From contig NZ_JAGUCO010000006.1 in NCBI RefSeq assembly GCF_018271995.1, positions 203,508 through 267,507 of the forward strand: DNA of 64,000 nucleotides, written 5' to 3'. Both the position numbers and the translations under genes were made by a program. Source of the DNA: Carboxylicivirga linearis (lineage in GTDB: Bacteria > Bacteroidota > Bacteroidia > Bacteroidales > Marinilabiliaceae). Numbering within the stretch: the first letter of the stretch is position 1; the number at the start of each line of letters is the position of its first letter. Under the pieces are notes generated by a model. That model was not told the DNA's origin, ran no database searches, and saw only the letters and a list, made by a program, of their open reading frames with translations. This document shows, one piece after another, positions 53,858 to 63,560 of this stretch.

Positions 53858-54295
53858 TTAGTTTGTTCCTGTATGACCAAATCCTCCGGCTCCTCGTATT
53901 GATTCTTCAAGCACTTGTACTTCCTCTAATTTTACCTTTGTATATTCGGCTATAACCATTTGACAGATTCTTTCACCGTCATTAATGATAAAATCAGTAT
54001 CAGATAAATTTACAAGTATAACTTTTACTTCACCACGGTAATCTGCATCAATTGTTCCGGGAGTATTTAAAACTGTAATTCCATGCTTAGCTGCTAAACC
54101 ACTTCTCGGTCTTATTTGCGCTTCATGTCCTTCTGGTAACTGCATAAATAAACCAGTAGGTATTAAAACTCTTTGTAAAGGTTTTAAAGTTACAGACTCA
54201 TCAATGTTAGCTCTTAAATCCATTCCTGAAGAATGTTCGGTACTATATTGTGGAAGTGTATGCTTTCCCTTATTTACAATCTTAACTACACTCAT
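53858..54295 (-). CDS. dut: dUTP diphosphatase
   Basis: Removes dUTP and supplies dUMP for dTMP synthesis. The 145-residue trimeric-type enzyme has all five motifs: [50 protein letters not shown] and the P-loop-like [10 protein letters not shown] at the C-terminus. It overlaps the flippase stop by 4 bp. Confidence 0.97.
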   Translation of the reverse strand: MSVVKIVNKGKHTLPQYSTEHSSGMDLRANIDESVTLKPLQRVLIPTGLFMQLPEGHEAQIRPRSGLAAKHGITVLNTPGTIDADYRGEVKVILVNLSDTDFIINDGERICQMVIAEYTKVKLEEVQVLEESIRGAGGFGHTGTN

Positions 54296-55752
54296 CGTAA
54301 TATTTTTATAAAATTTCTTCGTTCAATCAAAACAATAGTGGCTAAATAGCCTACAAATATAACTGCTTTCGTTCCTAATAAAAATAAATCGTTGTTAATA
54401 GGTAACTTACCAGAAATGTATACCAATAATACACCTGAAAACATATAAAGAAGAATTGTTCGAATAGGGTAATTTATTGGATAATATTTTTGTCCAAGGA
54501 AATATGATAAAACCATCATTAGAAAAAAACATATAAATGAACTAATAGCAGCACCTACATATCCATAAAGCGGAACTAATACAATATTCATTATAATTAC
54601 TGTAACGGCTCCAAAACCACTTATATAAGCACCATACTTTGTATTATCAGTTAACTTATACCACAGCGATAATGAATAATAAATACCAAAAAATAACTGA
54701 CCTAGTAATACGTAAGGTATAATTACATTTCCTTCGAAATATTCAGGTAACAGAAACAAATTAATAACTTCAATAAAGCTTAAAACTCCAACATAAATGA
54801 GTATACCAAAAATGACAAAGTATTTAAGAATGGTTGCATAAAGATCTTTAGACGCATTTTCTTTACCCTCTTTAAAGAAAAACGGTTCAAAAGCAAGCCT
54901 GTAAGATTGGATAAACAGCATCATTAAAACACCAATTTTAAAATTAGCTGAATAAATACCCAATGACTTCATAGGTGCTACGTCTATTAACTTAATCATC
55001 AAAATTTTGTCAATATTCTGAATAAGCATTCCAAAAAGCCCAACAATCATAATTGGAGCAGAATATTTTAGAATAGGCTTTAGAGTAGTAAATATTAAAT
55101 GTCCTTTTGATCGCAAAATTGAAGGCAAGAAATAAATACCTATGAAACCTGAACTAAGAATATTAGCTATAAAAACGTATTTAAGCCTATTATTTGAATC
55201 AAATATACCATTCACCCATTCAATATCCTTCTTGATTAGATAAGGTAAGAAAACGAGGAAAAACACATTTAAAAGGATATTCAATAATACCTGAAAGAAC
55301 CTTAAACTGGCATATCTCATTTTCTGGTTTCGGTATCGTAAATCAGCAAATGGCAAACTCACAATTGCATCAATGGAAACGATAATGGCACCGTATTTGA
55401 AAATATCAGACGTTAAATATTGATTACCAAGTGTACTTGTAATCGGGTTTATAAATACAAAAACTAAACTCACGAATACAACAGCCAGAACTGTAATAAA
55501 TAAAGTGAGTGTCTTCAGTAAATCATTTTTATTTTCATTGGTAACAAAACGAAAATATCCTGTTTCTAAACCAAATGTAAGAACTACCAATATAACAGCG
55601 ATATAACTATATATATTAGTAACACCTCCGAATAACTCCGGATCCAAAGTTCGGATATAAAAAGGCATCAACAGCCAGGCTAATAAGCGACTTACAATAG
55701 TACTTGCTCCGTATATAACAGTTTCACCTGCCAGACTTTTTAATTTACTCAC
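54292..55752 (-). CDS. oligosaccharide flippase / polysaccharide biosynthesis protein
   Basis: A 486-residue inner-membrane protein with about 13-14 hydrophobic segments, of the MOP-superfamily polysaccharide synthesis (Wzx-like) group: [31 protein letters not shown] at the N-terminus and repeated TM pairs. It starts with GTG. It probably flips lipid-linked glycans, or lipid II if it acts as an alternative MurJ. It is 3 bp after ruvB and overlaps dut. No glycosyltransferases are nearby. Confidence 0.87.
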   Translation of the reverse strand: MSKLKSLAGETVIYGASTIVSRLLAWLLMPFYIRTLDPELFGGVTNIYSYIAVILVVLTFGLETGYFRFVTNENKNDLLKTLTLFITVLAVVFVSLVFVFINPITSTLGNQYLTSDIFKYGAIIVSIDAIVSLPFADLRYRNQKMRYASLRFFQVLLNILLNVFFLVFLPYLIKKDIEWVNGIFDSNNRLKYVFIANILSSGFIGIYFLPSILRSKGHLIFTTLKPILKYSAPIMIVGLFGMLIQNIDKILMIKLIDVAPMKSLGIYSANFKIGVLMMLFIQSYRLAFEPFFFKEGKENASKDLYATILKYFVIFGILIYVGVLSFIEVINLFLLPEYFEGNVIIPYVLLGQLFFGIYYSLSLWYKLTDNTKYGAYISGFGAVTVIIMNIVLVPLYGYVGAAISSFICFFLMMVLSYFLGQKYYPINYPIRTILLYMFSGVLLVYISGKLPINNDLFLLGTKAVIFVGYLATIVLIERRNFIKILR

Positions 55753-55755
55753 TTA

Positions 55756-56769
55756 CTAACTGAATAATGATCCCTGATTAAAATTTGTTTCTTTTCCCAG
55801 ATGCTCGTAGGCTAAAGCGGTAACCAACCTACCTCGTGGTGTGCGATTGATAAATCCTTCCATAATTAAAAAGGGCTCATAAACTTCTTCTATTGTTCCG
55901 GCATCTTCACCAACTGCAGTGGCAATAGTATTAACTCCAACAGGACCCCCATTAAATTTATCAATCATGGTCAACAGTATTTTATGATCCATAATATCTA
56001 AACCATGCTGATCGATATTTAAAGAATTTAAGGCTACCTTACTTATTTCGATGTTAATGGTACCATCGCCTTTTACTTGTGCAAAATCTCTTACTCTACG
56101 AAGTAAAGCATTTGCAATACGCGGAGTTCCACGACTTCTTCTGGATATTTCATCGCATGCATTTTCATGAATTCTTACATGTAAAATATCAGCTGATCGC
56201 TCAATAATACCTGCTAAAGTTTGAGGATTATAATATTCAAGATGGCAATTAATACCAAAACGTGCTCTTAAAGGTGCTGTAAGTAAACCACTACGAGTAG
56301 TAGCACCAATAAGAGTAAATGGATTGAGATCGATTTGAATACTTCGTGCACCCGGCCCTTTATCAATAACAATGTCAATTCTAAAATCCTCCATTGCACT
56401 GTACAAGTATTCCTCTACAACAGGGCTTAAACGGTGAATCTCATCAATAAAAAGGACATCATTTTCTTCTAAACTTGTAAGTATACCCGCCAAATCACCT
56501 GGTTTATCCAATACCGGACCACTGGTAAGTTTAAATCCAACGCCTAATTGATTAGCTATGATATTTGATAAAGTAGTTTTACCTAAACCCGGAGGTCCAT
56601 GTAGTAAAACATGATCTAATGCTTCTTCACGCATTTTGGCAGCCTGAACAAATATTTCCAGGTTTTCTACTACCTTATCCTGTCCTTTAAAATCATCGAA
56701 ACTTAGAGGTCGTAATTGTTTCTCTATGTCTACCTCACTATGCTCATTTCCTCTAATATCGAAATCCAT
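55756..56769 (-). CDS. ruvB: Holliday junction branch migration helicase RuvB
   Basis: AAA+ motor that drives RuvA-bound Holliday junctions. The 337-residue protein has [19 protein letters not shown], Walker [11 protein letters not shown], Walker [11 protein letters not shown], sensor [18 protein letters not shown] and a C-terminal winged helix ([17 protein letters not shown]). It is preceded by a response regulator (6-bp gap) and followed by the flippase gene. Confidence 0.97.
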   Translation of the reverse strand: MDFDIRGNEHSEVDIEKQLRPLSFDDFKGQDKVVENLEIFVQAAKMREEALDHVLLHGPPGLGKTTLSNIIANQLGVGFKLTSGPVLDKPGDLAGILTSLEENDVLFIDEIHRLSPVVEEYLYSAMEDFRIDIVIDKGPGARSIQIDLNPFTLIGATTRSGLLTAPLRARFGINCHLEYYNPQTLAGIIERSADILHVRIHENACDEISRRSRGTPRIANALLRRVRDFAQVKGDGTINIEISKVALNSLNIDQHGLDIMDHKILLTMIDKFNGGPVGVNTIATAVGEDAGTIEEVYEPFLIMEGFINRTPRGRLVTALAYEHLGKETNFNQGSLFS

Positions 56770-56775
56770 GTATAC

Positions 56776-57168
56776 CTATTGTATTATTCCTAAAGTAGTT
56801 AGATTTGTAAAAAACTCTTGTAAGTCAAAAGGTTTAGCCATATATTCATCCATTCCGTGTGCCAAACATTTGTCTCTGTCGGCATCATAAGTATTGGCTG
56901 TTAAACCAATTATTGGCATGTGTTCCTTTGTAACTTTCTCCTTATCGCGAATTGCCACAGTTGTTTCTAAACCATCCATAATGGGCATCATCAAATCCAT
57001 TAAAATTAAGTCGTATGAATTAACATCTAACTTATCTAATGCTTCCTGACCATTATTGGCAATATCAATTGTAAAACCATATTTTGATAAGTTCAGAAAT
57101 ATGAGTTTTTGGTTGAGTACATTATCTTCAACCAACAGTACTGATAAAGGATTTTGAAGTTTTTCCAT
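56776..57168 (-). CDS. single-domain response regulator
   Basis: A 130-residue receiver domain with no output domain: LLVEDNVLNQ acidic pocket, phospho-acceptor Asp58 in LILMDLMMPIMDG, the switch threonine in GLTANT near 90 and the lysine in AKPFDL near 111. VLNQKL and the GMDEYMAKPF pattern resemble the receiver modules of hybrid kinases. It could relay phosphate to an Hpt protein. No kinase is adjacent; it is in the nadA-ruvB operon (19-bp gap from nadA). Confidence 0.93.
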   Translation of the reverse strand: MEKLQNPLSVLLVEDNVLNQKLIFLNLSKYGFTIDIANNGQEALDKLDVNSYDLILMDLMMPIMDGLETTVAIRDKEKVTKEHMPIIGLTANTYDADRDKCLAHGMDEYMAKPFDLQEFFTNLTTLGIIQ

Positions 57169-57187
57169 ATTTAGGTTAAGGCTTTAT

Positions 57188-58183
57188 CTAGAGGCCGAAT
57201 TTTTCAGAAATATCCAACATTCTATTAATAGGCTTAACGGCCTCTAATCTTATATCTTCAGATACTTCAATAGCTGGCCATTCATATTTTAAACAATTAT
57301 ACAACTTTTCTATGGTATTTAACTTCATATATTCGCAATCATTGCAAGCACATGTTGAATCGTTAGCTGGCGCAGGTATAAATTCCTTATCCGGACTTTC
57401 TTTTTTCATCTGGTGAATAATACCCGATTCAGTAGCCACAATAAATTGTTTAGCATCTGATTTCATACTAAACTTTAATAAGGCAGCTGTACTTCCTACA
57501 TAATCCGCTAATATTAATAGAGGCTTTTTACATTCGGGATGGGCTAGCACTAATGCGTCAGGAAATTCTTTCTTGAGATCGATAATTTTCTCAACTGAGA
57601 ATTTTTCATGAACATGACAGGCACCATCCCAAAGAACCATATCACGACCTGTAATACTATTTAAGTAATTACCTAAATTTCGATCAGGACCAAATATAAC
57701 TTTTTCATCCTTAGGAAGACTATCCACAATGCTTTTAGCATTGGTACTGGTAACAACTATATCAGATAAAGCTTTTATATTGGCAGTAGTATTTACGTAA
57801 GTTAGTACAGTATGCCCTGGGTGCTCTTTTACGAACTCTTCGAATGCATCCGGAGGGCAACTATCAGCTAAACTACAACCGGCGTTTAAATCGGGTACTA
57901 ACACTGTTTTTTCGGGTGATAGTATCTTAGCCGTCTCTCCCATAAAGTGAACTCCAGCCAGAATTATAATATCAGCATCTGTTTTGGCTGCCTGTTGAGC
58001 TAAAGCTAAACTATCACCTACAAAATCTGCAATATCCTGTAATTCATCCTTTTGGTAGAAATGCCCCATAATAATGGCATTCTTTTCTTTCTTAAGACGA
58101 TTGATTTCTTGTATTAAATCTACATTAGTTGGAACCGGTTCGTCCACAAATCCACTTTTCAACCAACTACTCTTTATATTCAT
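57188..58183 (-). CDS. nadA: quinolinate synthase NadA
   Basis: Iron-sulfur enzyme making quinolinate from iminoaspartate and DHAP for NAD synthesis. The 331-residue protein has AIIMGHFYQKDELQDIADFVGDSLALAQ, the first cysteine near 105-112 (NAGCSLADSCPPDAF), VIFGPDRNLG, HPECKKP and the CACNDCEYM cluster region. The nadB and nadC partners are absent here. It heads the long minus-strand block next to the candidate origin gap. Confidence 0.95.
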   Translation of the reverse strand: MNIKSSWLKSGFVDEPVPTNVDLIQEINRLKKEKNAIIMGHFYQKDELQDIADFVGDSLALAQQAAKTDADIIILAGVHFMGETAKILSPEKTVLVPDLNAGCSLADSCPPDAFEEFVKEHPGHTVLTYVNTTANIKALSDIVVTSTNAKSIVDSLPKDEKVIFGPDRNLGNYLNSITGRDMVLWDGACHVHEKFSVEKIIDLKKEFPDALVLAHPECKKPLLILADYVGSTAALLKFSMKSDAKQFIVATESGIIHQMKKESPDKEFIPAPANDSTCACNDCEYMKLNTIEKLYNCLKYEWPAIEVSEDIRLEAVKPINRMLDISEKFGL

Positions 58184-58581
58184 ATTTTAATAGAAAAATA
58201 AATAAACTATAGTGATGATAATAGTCTGTTAATTTGGTTAGCAATTTTATCGAAAATTACTTTGAGAATAACTTTTTACCAAATGAACAGCAATAATTAA
58301 CCAGTTATTAACATTTACAAACAGATGTAATTTATTGATTATAATTGACTTTTCAATTCTATCAACAAATAGTTAATAATCTTCAAATTTAATAATTTCT
58401 TTTTTTCAAACTGTGTAAAACGACATTTTAGAGAGTTAAAAACTCAGCCTTAAAAAAATCTGTTTTAAACACCCAACCTATTAGTAAAGCATTGTATTCT
58501 AAAAATAGTTTAAATAAGCAAGAGTGTTTTTTTAAAAGAAACTACCGGGTATTCACAAGTTATAAACAATTATTAGAGGGT

Positions 58582-58590
58582 TTATCCACA
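58582..58590 (+). promoter_or_regulatory. DnaA box
   Basis: TTATCCACA, the exact DnaA 9-mer, in the gap between the divergent nadA and rpiB genes. Confidence 0.6.
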
Positions 58591-58618
58591 GTTTTTAAAA
58601 TATGCCGTTAAGCATTGT

Positions 58619-58626
58619 TATATTTG
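58619..58626 (+). promoter_or_regulatory. -7 promoter element for rpiB
   Basis: TATATTTG, an exact TAnnTTTG match, 20 bp before ATG 58647. Confidence 0.6.
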
Positions 58627-58646
58627 TATAATAAAATAGTGGAACA

Positions 58647-59081
58647 ATGTTTAAATCAATTGCTTTAGCAGCCGATCATGCTGGATTTCATATCAAGGAA
58701 GTTATTAAGAATTACCTTAACCAAAAAGGAATTAAGGTGAAAGATTTTGGAACTTATTCAGAAGAGAGTTCTGATTATGCTGATTTTGCACATCCAATGG
58801 CAAGTGCTGTTGAAAATAAAGAATACGAAATAGGTATTTCTGTTTGTGGTAGTGGTAACGGCATTAATATGACTACCAATAAACATCAGGGTATAAGAGC
58901 TGCTTTGTGTTGGAATTCTGAAATTTCAGAGTTAGCACGTTCGCATAATGATGCTAATATATGTTCAATTCCAGGTAGATATGTAAGCGAAGAAGAAGCT
59001 ATTAATATTGTTGACAAGTTTTTAAATACTGATTTTGAAGGTGGCAGACATCAGAGAAGAATAGATAAAATTCCCTTATAG
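58647..59081 (+). CDS. rpiB: ribose 5-phosphate isomerase B
   Basis: Interconverts ribose 5-phosphate and ribulose 5-phosphate in the pentose phosphate pathway. The 144-residue LacA/RpiB protein has the substrate loop AADHAGFHIKE, GTYSEESSDYADFA, the catalytic cysteine in SVCGSGNGINM and RSHNDANICSIPGRY. It has its own promoter and is the first plus-strand gene to the right of the candidate origin. Confidence 0.95.
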   Translation: MFKSIALAADHAGFHIKEVIKNYLNQKGIKVKDFGTYSEESSDYADFAHPMASAVENKEYEIGISVCGSGNGINMTTNKHQGIRAALCWNSEISELARSHNDANICSIPGRYVSEEEAINIVDKFLNTDFEGGRHQRRIDKIPL

Positions 59082-59152
59082 AAAAGTTTTTTACTTCTAA
59101 ATCAGTCGAGTGTAGTTATAAAATACTAAAATTTAGCAGGTCTTATTAATAA

Positions 59153-60517
59153 TTGATATTGAGAAAACAAGCCAAAATATTCAAGCAGCAATCTAAAAAG
59201 GTTGCTACTGATTTACAACATCGTAAAACCATCAACTTTAATATTTCGAAGTACGATGCTGCAGTTCAGGCAGGAAAACTACGATTTTCTGATTTTGAGT
59301 TGGCAAAAGAAATAACTTCTGATATCAAGGATGAAGTAATTTCCAAACTTCCGGATTTACTTCTTCAATATGAGGAAGAGGCTCAAAAGAATGGTGTAGA
59401 AGTCTATTGGGCAGAAGATTCATCTTCTTTAATTCAGCAGGTTAGTGAGGTTTTAAAAGAAGAAGAAACCAGGATGTTGGTTAAAAGTAAATCAATGGTT
59501 TCGGAAGAAGTTGAATTGAATGACAATCTGGAAAAATTTGGAATTGAATCTGTTGAAACTGATTTAGGTGAATTTATTGTTCAGGTAGCGGGTGAAAAAC
59601 CTTATCATATTGTAACACCGGCTATGCACAAATCAAAATCTGATGTAGCTGAGTTATTTCATAAGCATTTTGGAACTGATATTAATTTATCAGCTGAAGA
59701 AATGACTGGTTTTGTGCGACAATATCTTAGGAAAAAGTTCTTAACTGCTGATGTTGGTATTACCGGTGGTAATTTTATTTGTGCTAAAGAAGGCGCCATT
59801 GCTGTTACCGAAAATGAAGGAAATGCTTACTTATCAGCTTCTATGCCCAAAACACATATAGTAATTGTTGGTATTGAAAAAGTAATTCCTTCTATTTCTG
59901 ATTTATCTAAAATGTGGCCAGTACTGGCAGCACATGGCACGGGACAGCAGTTGACCGTTTACAGTAATGTGTTCTTTGGCCCTAAAAGAGCTGATGAAGT
60001 TGACGGACCAGAACGAATGGTTGTTTTTCTATTAGATAATAAACGTTCAGATATTTATCGAGATCCTAAACTTCGTCAATCGTTAAAATGTATCAGATGC
60101 GGCGCCTGTTTAAATTACTGTCCCGTTTATAAAAACATTGGTGGTTATACCTATGCTGCTACTTACAGTGGGCCCATTGGATCAGTTTTAACTCCTCACT
60201 TTAAAGATTTTACCGATTTTAATCATCTTAGCTTTGCTTCGTCACTATGCGGAAAATGTGAAGAGATTTGTCCGGTTCATATACCTCTAACACAACTGCT
60301 GTTATACAACCGACAGAAGTCATCGAAAAATAGTATGCTTAATAAAGGCTTGTATTTGGCTTTGTCCGACCGGAAACATATGGATGCAGTTAATGGACGT
60401 GTAAAAACAATACTTAAAGATGCCTTTGAAAGCGGTTTGGTAGGCGAAAAGAAAGAATTATCTGATTTTACCTCAAAAAGTTTCAGCAAAGCCTATAGAA
60501 AGCATAAAAAGACTTAA
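59153..60517 (+). CDS. lutB: LutB-like iron-sulfur lactate-utilisation protein
   Basis: A 454-residue protein with an N-terminal LUD domain (VEVYWAEDSSSLIQQV, MVSEEVELNDNLEKFGIESVETDLGEFI, GITGGNFICAKEGAIAVTENEGN) and a C-terminal 4Fe-4S ferredoxin-like region (CIRCGACLNYCPVYK, CGKCEEICPVHIP). This is LutB of the LutABC lactate oxidation complex. No ATG exists near the start, so TTG 59153 (or TTG 59159) is used. lutA and lutC are not next to it; an Rrf2 regulator follows after 46 bp. Confidence 0.88.
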   Translation: MILRKQAKIFKQQSKKVATDLQHRKTINFNISKYDAAVQAGKLRFSDFELAKEITSDIKDEVISKLPDLLLQYEEEAQKNGVEVYWAEDSSSLIQQVSEVLKEEETRMLVKSKSMVSEEVELNDNLEKFGIESVETDLGEFIVQVAGEKPYHIVTPAMHKSKSDVAELFHKHFGTDINLSAEEMTGFVRQYLRKKFLTADVGITGGNFICAKEGAIAVTENEGNAYLSASMPKTHIVIVGIEKVIPSISDLSKMWPVLAAHGTGQQLTVYSNVFFGPKRADEVDGPERMVVFLLDNKRSDIYRDPKLRQSLKCIRCGACLNYCPVYKNIGGYTYAATYSGPIGSVLTPHFKDFTDFNHLSFASSLCGKCEEICPVHIPLTQLLLYNRQKSSKNSMLNKGLYLALSDRKHMDAVNGRVKTILKDAFESGLVGEKKELSDFTSKSFSKAYRKHKKT

Positions 60518-60563
60518 AGGTTTTTTAATGATTTTATTTAAATTAGCATCCAAATAAATCATC

Positions 60564-61007
60564 ATGCTTTCAAACACTTGTAAATACGCCATCAGGGCAG
60601 TTATCTATCTTGCCGTAAATGAGGAAGATGGAAAAAAGATTGGGATTAAACAAATCTCAAAAGAACTGGATATTCCTACTCCTTTTTTAGGTAAGATACT
60701 TCAGAGTTTAGCCAAACAAAAACTATTAAAGAGTACTAAAGGACCGCATGGTGGTTTTGGATTAGGTCGTACACCTGAAGAAATTACACTTTACGATATT
60801 GTGGCCATTATTGACGGCGACGATGTTTTCACTAATTGTTTAATAGGATTACAATCGTGTAAGAGCAATAGTTCTGAAGGTAAAGCATGTCCGGTACATG
60901 ATCAGTATCATGCCATTCGTAAGCAGATGAAAGAGTTTTTTGCCAACGAAAGCATTGAGAAAATCATGAATAACATGAAAGAAAAAGGCGATTACATTAA
61001 GCTATAG
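60564..61007 (+). CDS. Rrf2-family iron-sulfur transcriptional regulator
   Basis: A 147-residue winged-helix regulator: LSNTCKYAIRAVIYLAVNE, ISKELDIPTPFLGKILQSLAKQKLLKSTKGPHGGFGL, YDIVAIIDGDDVF, and three cysteines in TNCLIGLQSCKSNSSEGKAC, the usual Fe-S ligands of IscR/RsrR/NsrR-type sensors. It may sense Fe-S status, NO or redox state. Its position after lutB suggests it could regulate that gene, but this is only context. It overlaps vanZ tail-to-tail by 11 bp. Confidence 0.92.
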   Translation: MLSNTCKYAIRAVIYLAVNEEDGKKIGIKQISKELDIPTPFLGKILQSLAKQKLLKSTKGPHGGFGLGRTPEEITLYDIVAIIDGDDVFTNCLIGLQSCKSNSSEGKACPVHDQYHAIRKQMKEFFANESIEKIMNNMKEKGDYIKL

Positions 61008-61419
61008 GTTGTTTCTTGTTGAAAGGGAATAAGATAAGGTAAGTGATTATCTTGTTACGACGGAAGATGTAAACCACAAAGTAAGCTGCAATTACACCTA
61101 GTGAATTAGCTAACATATCCCACCATTCGGCTGCCCGGTTTTCGGTAAGTATTAACTGAGCCAATTCCATGGCAGCCCCCCAGAACAAAGGAATTATTAA
61201 AATCTGAACGATATGCGTTATTCTGTGTTTGTGATGTAGATAATATTCAAACATTAGAAAAAACGCCATGGTGAAGTACATCAAGAAATGAACAATTTTA
61301 TCGAAATGGGGAAATGAAAAGATGTCTCGTGGTTTAATATTGGAAGTATTCATCAAACTTAAGAAGGTAACAACCAACATTATGGTTAATGTTTTATGAT
61401 ATTTAATCAGTCTTGACAT
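60997..61419 (-). CDS. VanZ-family membrane protein
   Basis: A 140-residue membrane protein with four hydrophobic segments: TLTIMLVVTFLSLMN, IVHFLMYFTMAFFLMFEYYL, IVQILIIPLFWGAAMELAQL and MLANSLGVIAAYFVVYIFRR. PHFDKIVHFLMYFTMAFFLMFEY and AAEWWDMLANSLGV match the VanZ-like domain. Some homologues affect teicoplanin resistance; the function is generally unknown. It is the only minus-strand gene in the right block. Confidence 0.87.
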   Translation of the reverse strand: MSRLIKYHKTLTIMLVVTFLSLMNTSNIKPRDIFSFPHFDKIVHFLMYFTMAFFLMFEYYLHHKHRITHIVQILIIPLFWGAAMELAQLILTENRAAEWWDMLANSLGVIAAYFVVYIFRRNKIITYLILFPFNKKQPIA

Positions 61420-61500
61420 TTATATATTTTAATTGTTAATAACTATAACATCATTGTTTAAAAAGTGTTGATAAACTGTTAATAATACACTGAATTACAA

Positions 61501-61516
61501 TGTTTCACGTGAAACA
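61501..61516. promoter_or_regulatory. parS site, perfect consensus
   Basis: TGTTTCACGTGAAACA, a perfect 16-bp palindrome matching the ParB/Spo0J consensus TGTTNCACGTGNAACA at every position. It lies 9 bp before the hemW ATG. ParB would load here and spread to position the origin; the nearby hemW promoter may be affected. Confidence 0.92.
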
Positions 61517-61525
61517 ATCATAGAG

Positions 61526-62662
61526 ATGGCGGGTATTTACGCACATATTCCATTTTGCTACACCAGGTGTTCATATTGCGATTTTTATAAAACTACAGAT
61601 CAACGCATGAAAACTAGTTTTATAAAATCATTCTGCAAAGAAATTTCTCAACAAAAGGACTTTTTTAACAATAATTTTATCACCACACTTTATTTTGGTG
61701 GGGGTACTCCTTCGGTTTTGACTATTGAAGAATGGAAAATTATTTTTGAAGAACTCAATACTAGTTTTGATTTATCAAAGTTGGAAGAACTCACGGTAGA
61801 AGTTAATCCGGATGATGTATCGGAACAATACATAAAAGGATTACATCAATTGGGAGTGAATAGGGTGAGTATGGGAATTCAAAGCTTTAATGATGAGCAT
61901 TTGCGTAAGATGAACCGAAGACACAATTCGCATCAGGCCCATGAAGCAATTCATATTTTAAAACAATCGGAAATAAATAATGTAAGTATCGACTTAATAT
62001 ATGGTTTGCCCTATATGAGTTGGGATGAATGGACGCAAAATATAGATTGGGCCATTGAGGCTGATGTGCAGCATATATCAGCTTATCATTTAACTTTTGA
62101 AAAAGGAACGCCTTACTACGAATTATTGAAGAAAGGAAAACTCAAAGAAATACCTGAGGAAGTAAGTTCCGATCAGTTTGAAATATTAGTAAAGAAACTG
62201 GAAGCTGCTGGTTTTGAAAACTACGAAATTTCGAATTTTGCTAAGCCCGGACTATATTCGAAGCATAATAGCAGTTATTGGACCGGTGAACCTTACTTAG
62301 GATTAGGACCTTCTGCTCACTCTTTTGATGGAAAAGCACGTAGGTGGAATATCAGAAGTTTAGCGGGGTACAGTAATAAAATAGAAAAAGGAGATTGTTT
62401 TTGGGAAGATGAGATCCTCTCTCCTCTCGATATTTATAACGAACGAATAATGCTTGGCTTGCGAACAGCTAAAGGTTTTGAATATGCCTTTATTGACGAT
62501 TTAAGTAATAAGGAATTGAAACGTTTTGCTGAAGAAGAAATTCAAAAACAGATACAATTAAATAACCTCGAAATGATTGATGGCTGGTGTTGTGTAAGAC
62601 GCGAAAAGAAATTTATTACCGATCGTATAATTTCTGACTTGTTTTACGTTATTGAGGATTAA
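61526..62662 (+). CDS. hemW: radical SAM haem chaperone HemW
   Basis: A 378-residue HemW/HemN-like protein. The radical-SAM cluster motif is CYTRCSYCDFYK with Cys11, Cys15 and Cys18. GGGTPSVLT, ELTVEVNPDDV, GVNRVSMGIQSFND and SYWTGEPYLGLGPSAHSFDG follow. Despite frequent annotation as coproporphyrinogen III oxidase, this short form is thought to deliver haem. A perfect parS lies just upstream. Confidence 0.93.
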   Translation: MAGIYAHIPFCYTRCSYCDFYKTTDQRMKTSFIKSFCKEISQQKDFFNNNFITTLYFGGGTPSVLTIEEWKIIFEELNTSFDLSKLEELTVEVNPDDVSEQYIKGLHQLGVNRVSMGIQSFNDEHLRKMNRRHNSHQAHEAIHILKQSEINNVSIDLIYGLPYMSWDEWTQNIDWAIEADVQHISAYHLTFEKGTPYYELLKKGKLKEIPEEVSSDQFEILVKKLEAAGFENYEISNFAKPGLYSKHNSSYWTGEPYLGLGPSAHSFDGKARRWNIRSLAGYSNKIEKGDCFWEDEILSPLDIYNERIMLGLRTAKGFEYAFIDDLSNKELKRFAEEEIQKQIQLNNLEMIDGWCCVRREKKFITDRIISDLFYVIED

Positions 62663-62708
62663 ACAATCGAAATAGCTAATTGTAATTACTATCAGAAAAC
62701 ACAATTCG

Positions 62709-63560
62709 ATGGAAAATAAATCAGGCATTATTGCTACCTATAGTTCTATTTTTTTGAATGTAGCCTTGTTTGCTATTAAGTTTTGGGCCGGCGTGGTAAG
62801 TGGTTCGGTAGCCATTATTGCAGACGCCTGGCATACCTTAAGCGACAGTATTTCGTCGGTGGCTGTTTTAGTAGGATTGAAAATATCAGCCAAGCCAGCT
62901 GATGATGAACACCCATACGGACATGGACGTGCCGAGATTATTGCTTCGTTGGTGGTGGGTATTTTATTGGCTGTTATCGGATTTAATTTTTTGATGGAAT
63001 CCATTGTTAAGCTGCGTAGTCATGAAGAGGTAGTGTTTGGAAAATTGGCACTGATAGTTACTATTATATCGGCTGTTGTAAAAGAAATAATGGCTCAGTA
63101 TTCTATTATCATCGGTAAGAAAACTAAATCGCGATCAATGATTGCCGACGGATGGCATCATCGGTCCGATGCTATTTCATCAGCCATTATATTGGTTGGT
63201 ATTTTGTTAGGCGATTATTTCTGGTGGATTGATGGTGTATTGGGTATTTGTGTATCCCTCCTATTGTTTCATACTACCTACACTATTTTAAAAGATAATA
63301 TCAGTCATTTATTGGGCGAATCCATTGATGATGATTTAAAATCAGATATTATGGAGTTAGCTCAAAACGTTAGCCAGTTTGATGTTCAGCCACATAACTT
63401 CCTTATCCATCATTATGGTAATCACACCGAATTAACTTTTCATATTCGTCTTTCGGGAACAATCAGTCTGGATGAAGCCCATGATATTGGCACTCAATAC
63501 GAAGAACTGATAAAAGAGCAGCATGGTATTGAAGCTACCGTGCATATTGATGCGGTTTAA
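62709..63560 (+). CDS. cation diffusion facilitator transporter
   Basis: A 283-residue inner-membrane cation/proton antiporter with six hydrophobic segments and a ~85-residue cytoplasmic C-terminal domain. The CDF metal motifs are visible: IIADAWHTLSDSISSVAVL (TM2) and MIADGWHHRSDAISSAIIL (TM5), plus EHPYGHGRAEIIASLVVG. The DxxHxxSD pairing in TM2 and TM5 is typical of zinc, iron or manganese exporters; the metal is not assignable by eye. It lies 46 bp after hemW. Confidence 0.93.
   Translation: MENKSGIIATYSSIFLNVALFAIKFWAGVVSGSVAIIADAWHTLSDSISSVAVLVGLKISAKPADDEHPYGHGRAEIIASLVVGILLAVIGFNFLMESIVKLRSHEEVVFGKLALIVTIISAVVKEIMAQYSIIIGKKTKSRSMIADGWHHRSDAISSAIILVGILLGDYFWWIDGVLGICVSLLLFHTTYTILKDNISHLLGESIDDDLKSDIMELAQNVSQFDVQPHNFLIHHYGNHTELTFHIRLSGTISLDEAHDIGTQYEELIKEQHGIEATVHIDAV

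Larger units (their letters stand above)
58184..58646. other. candidate chromosomal origin region (oriC)
   Basis: A 463-bp AT-rich gap without genes, at the switch from fifteen consecutive minus-strand genes to mostly plus-strand genes. It holds a perfect DnaA box TTATCCACA at 58582-58590 and a weaker GTATTCACA near 58548, with several T/A-rich tracts suitable for unwinding. parS-like sites lie 11 kb to the left and 2.9 kb to the right. Only one perfect DnaA box is visible, so this stays a candidate; promoters for nadA and rpiB must also fit in it. Confidence 0.55.

Noticed and set aside
58534..58560. Weak DnaA-like site GTATTCACA
   Set aside because: One or two mismatches from consensus; mentioned only as supporting context, not counted as a box.
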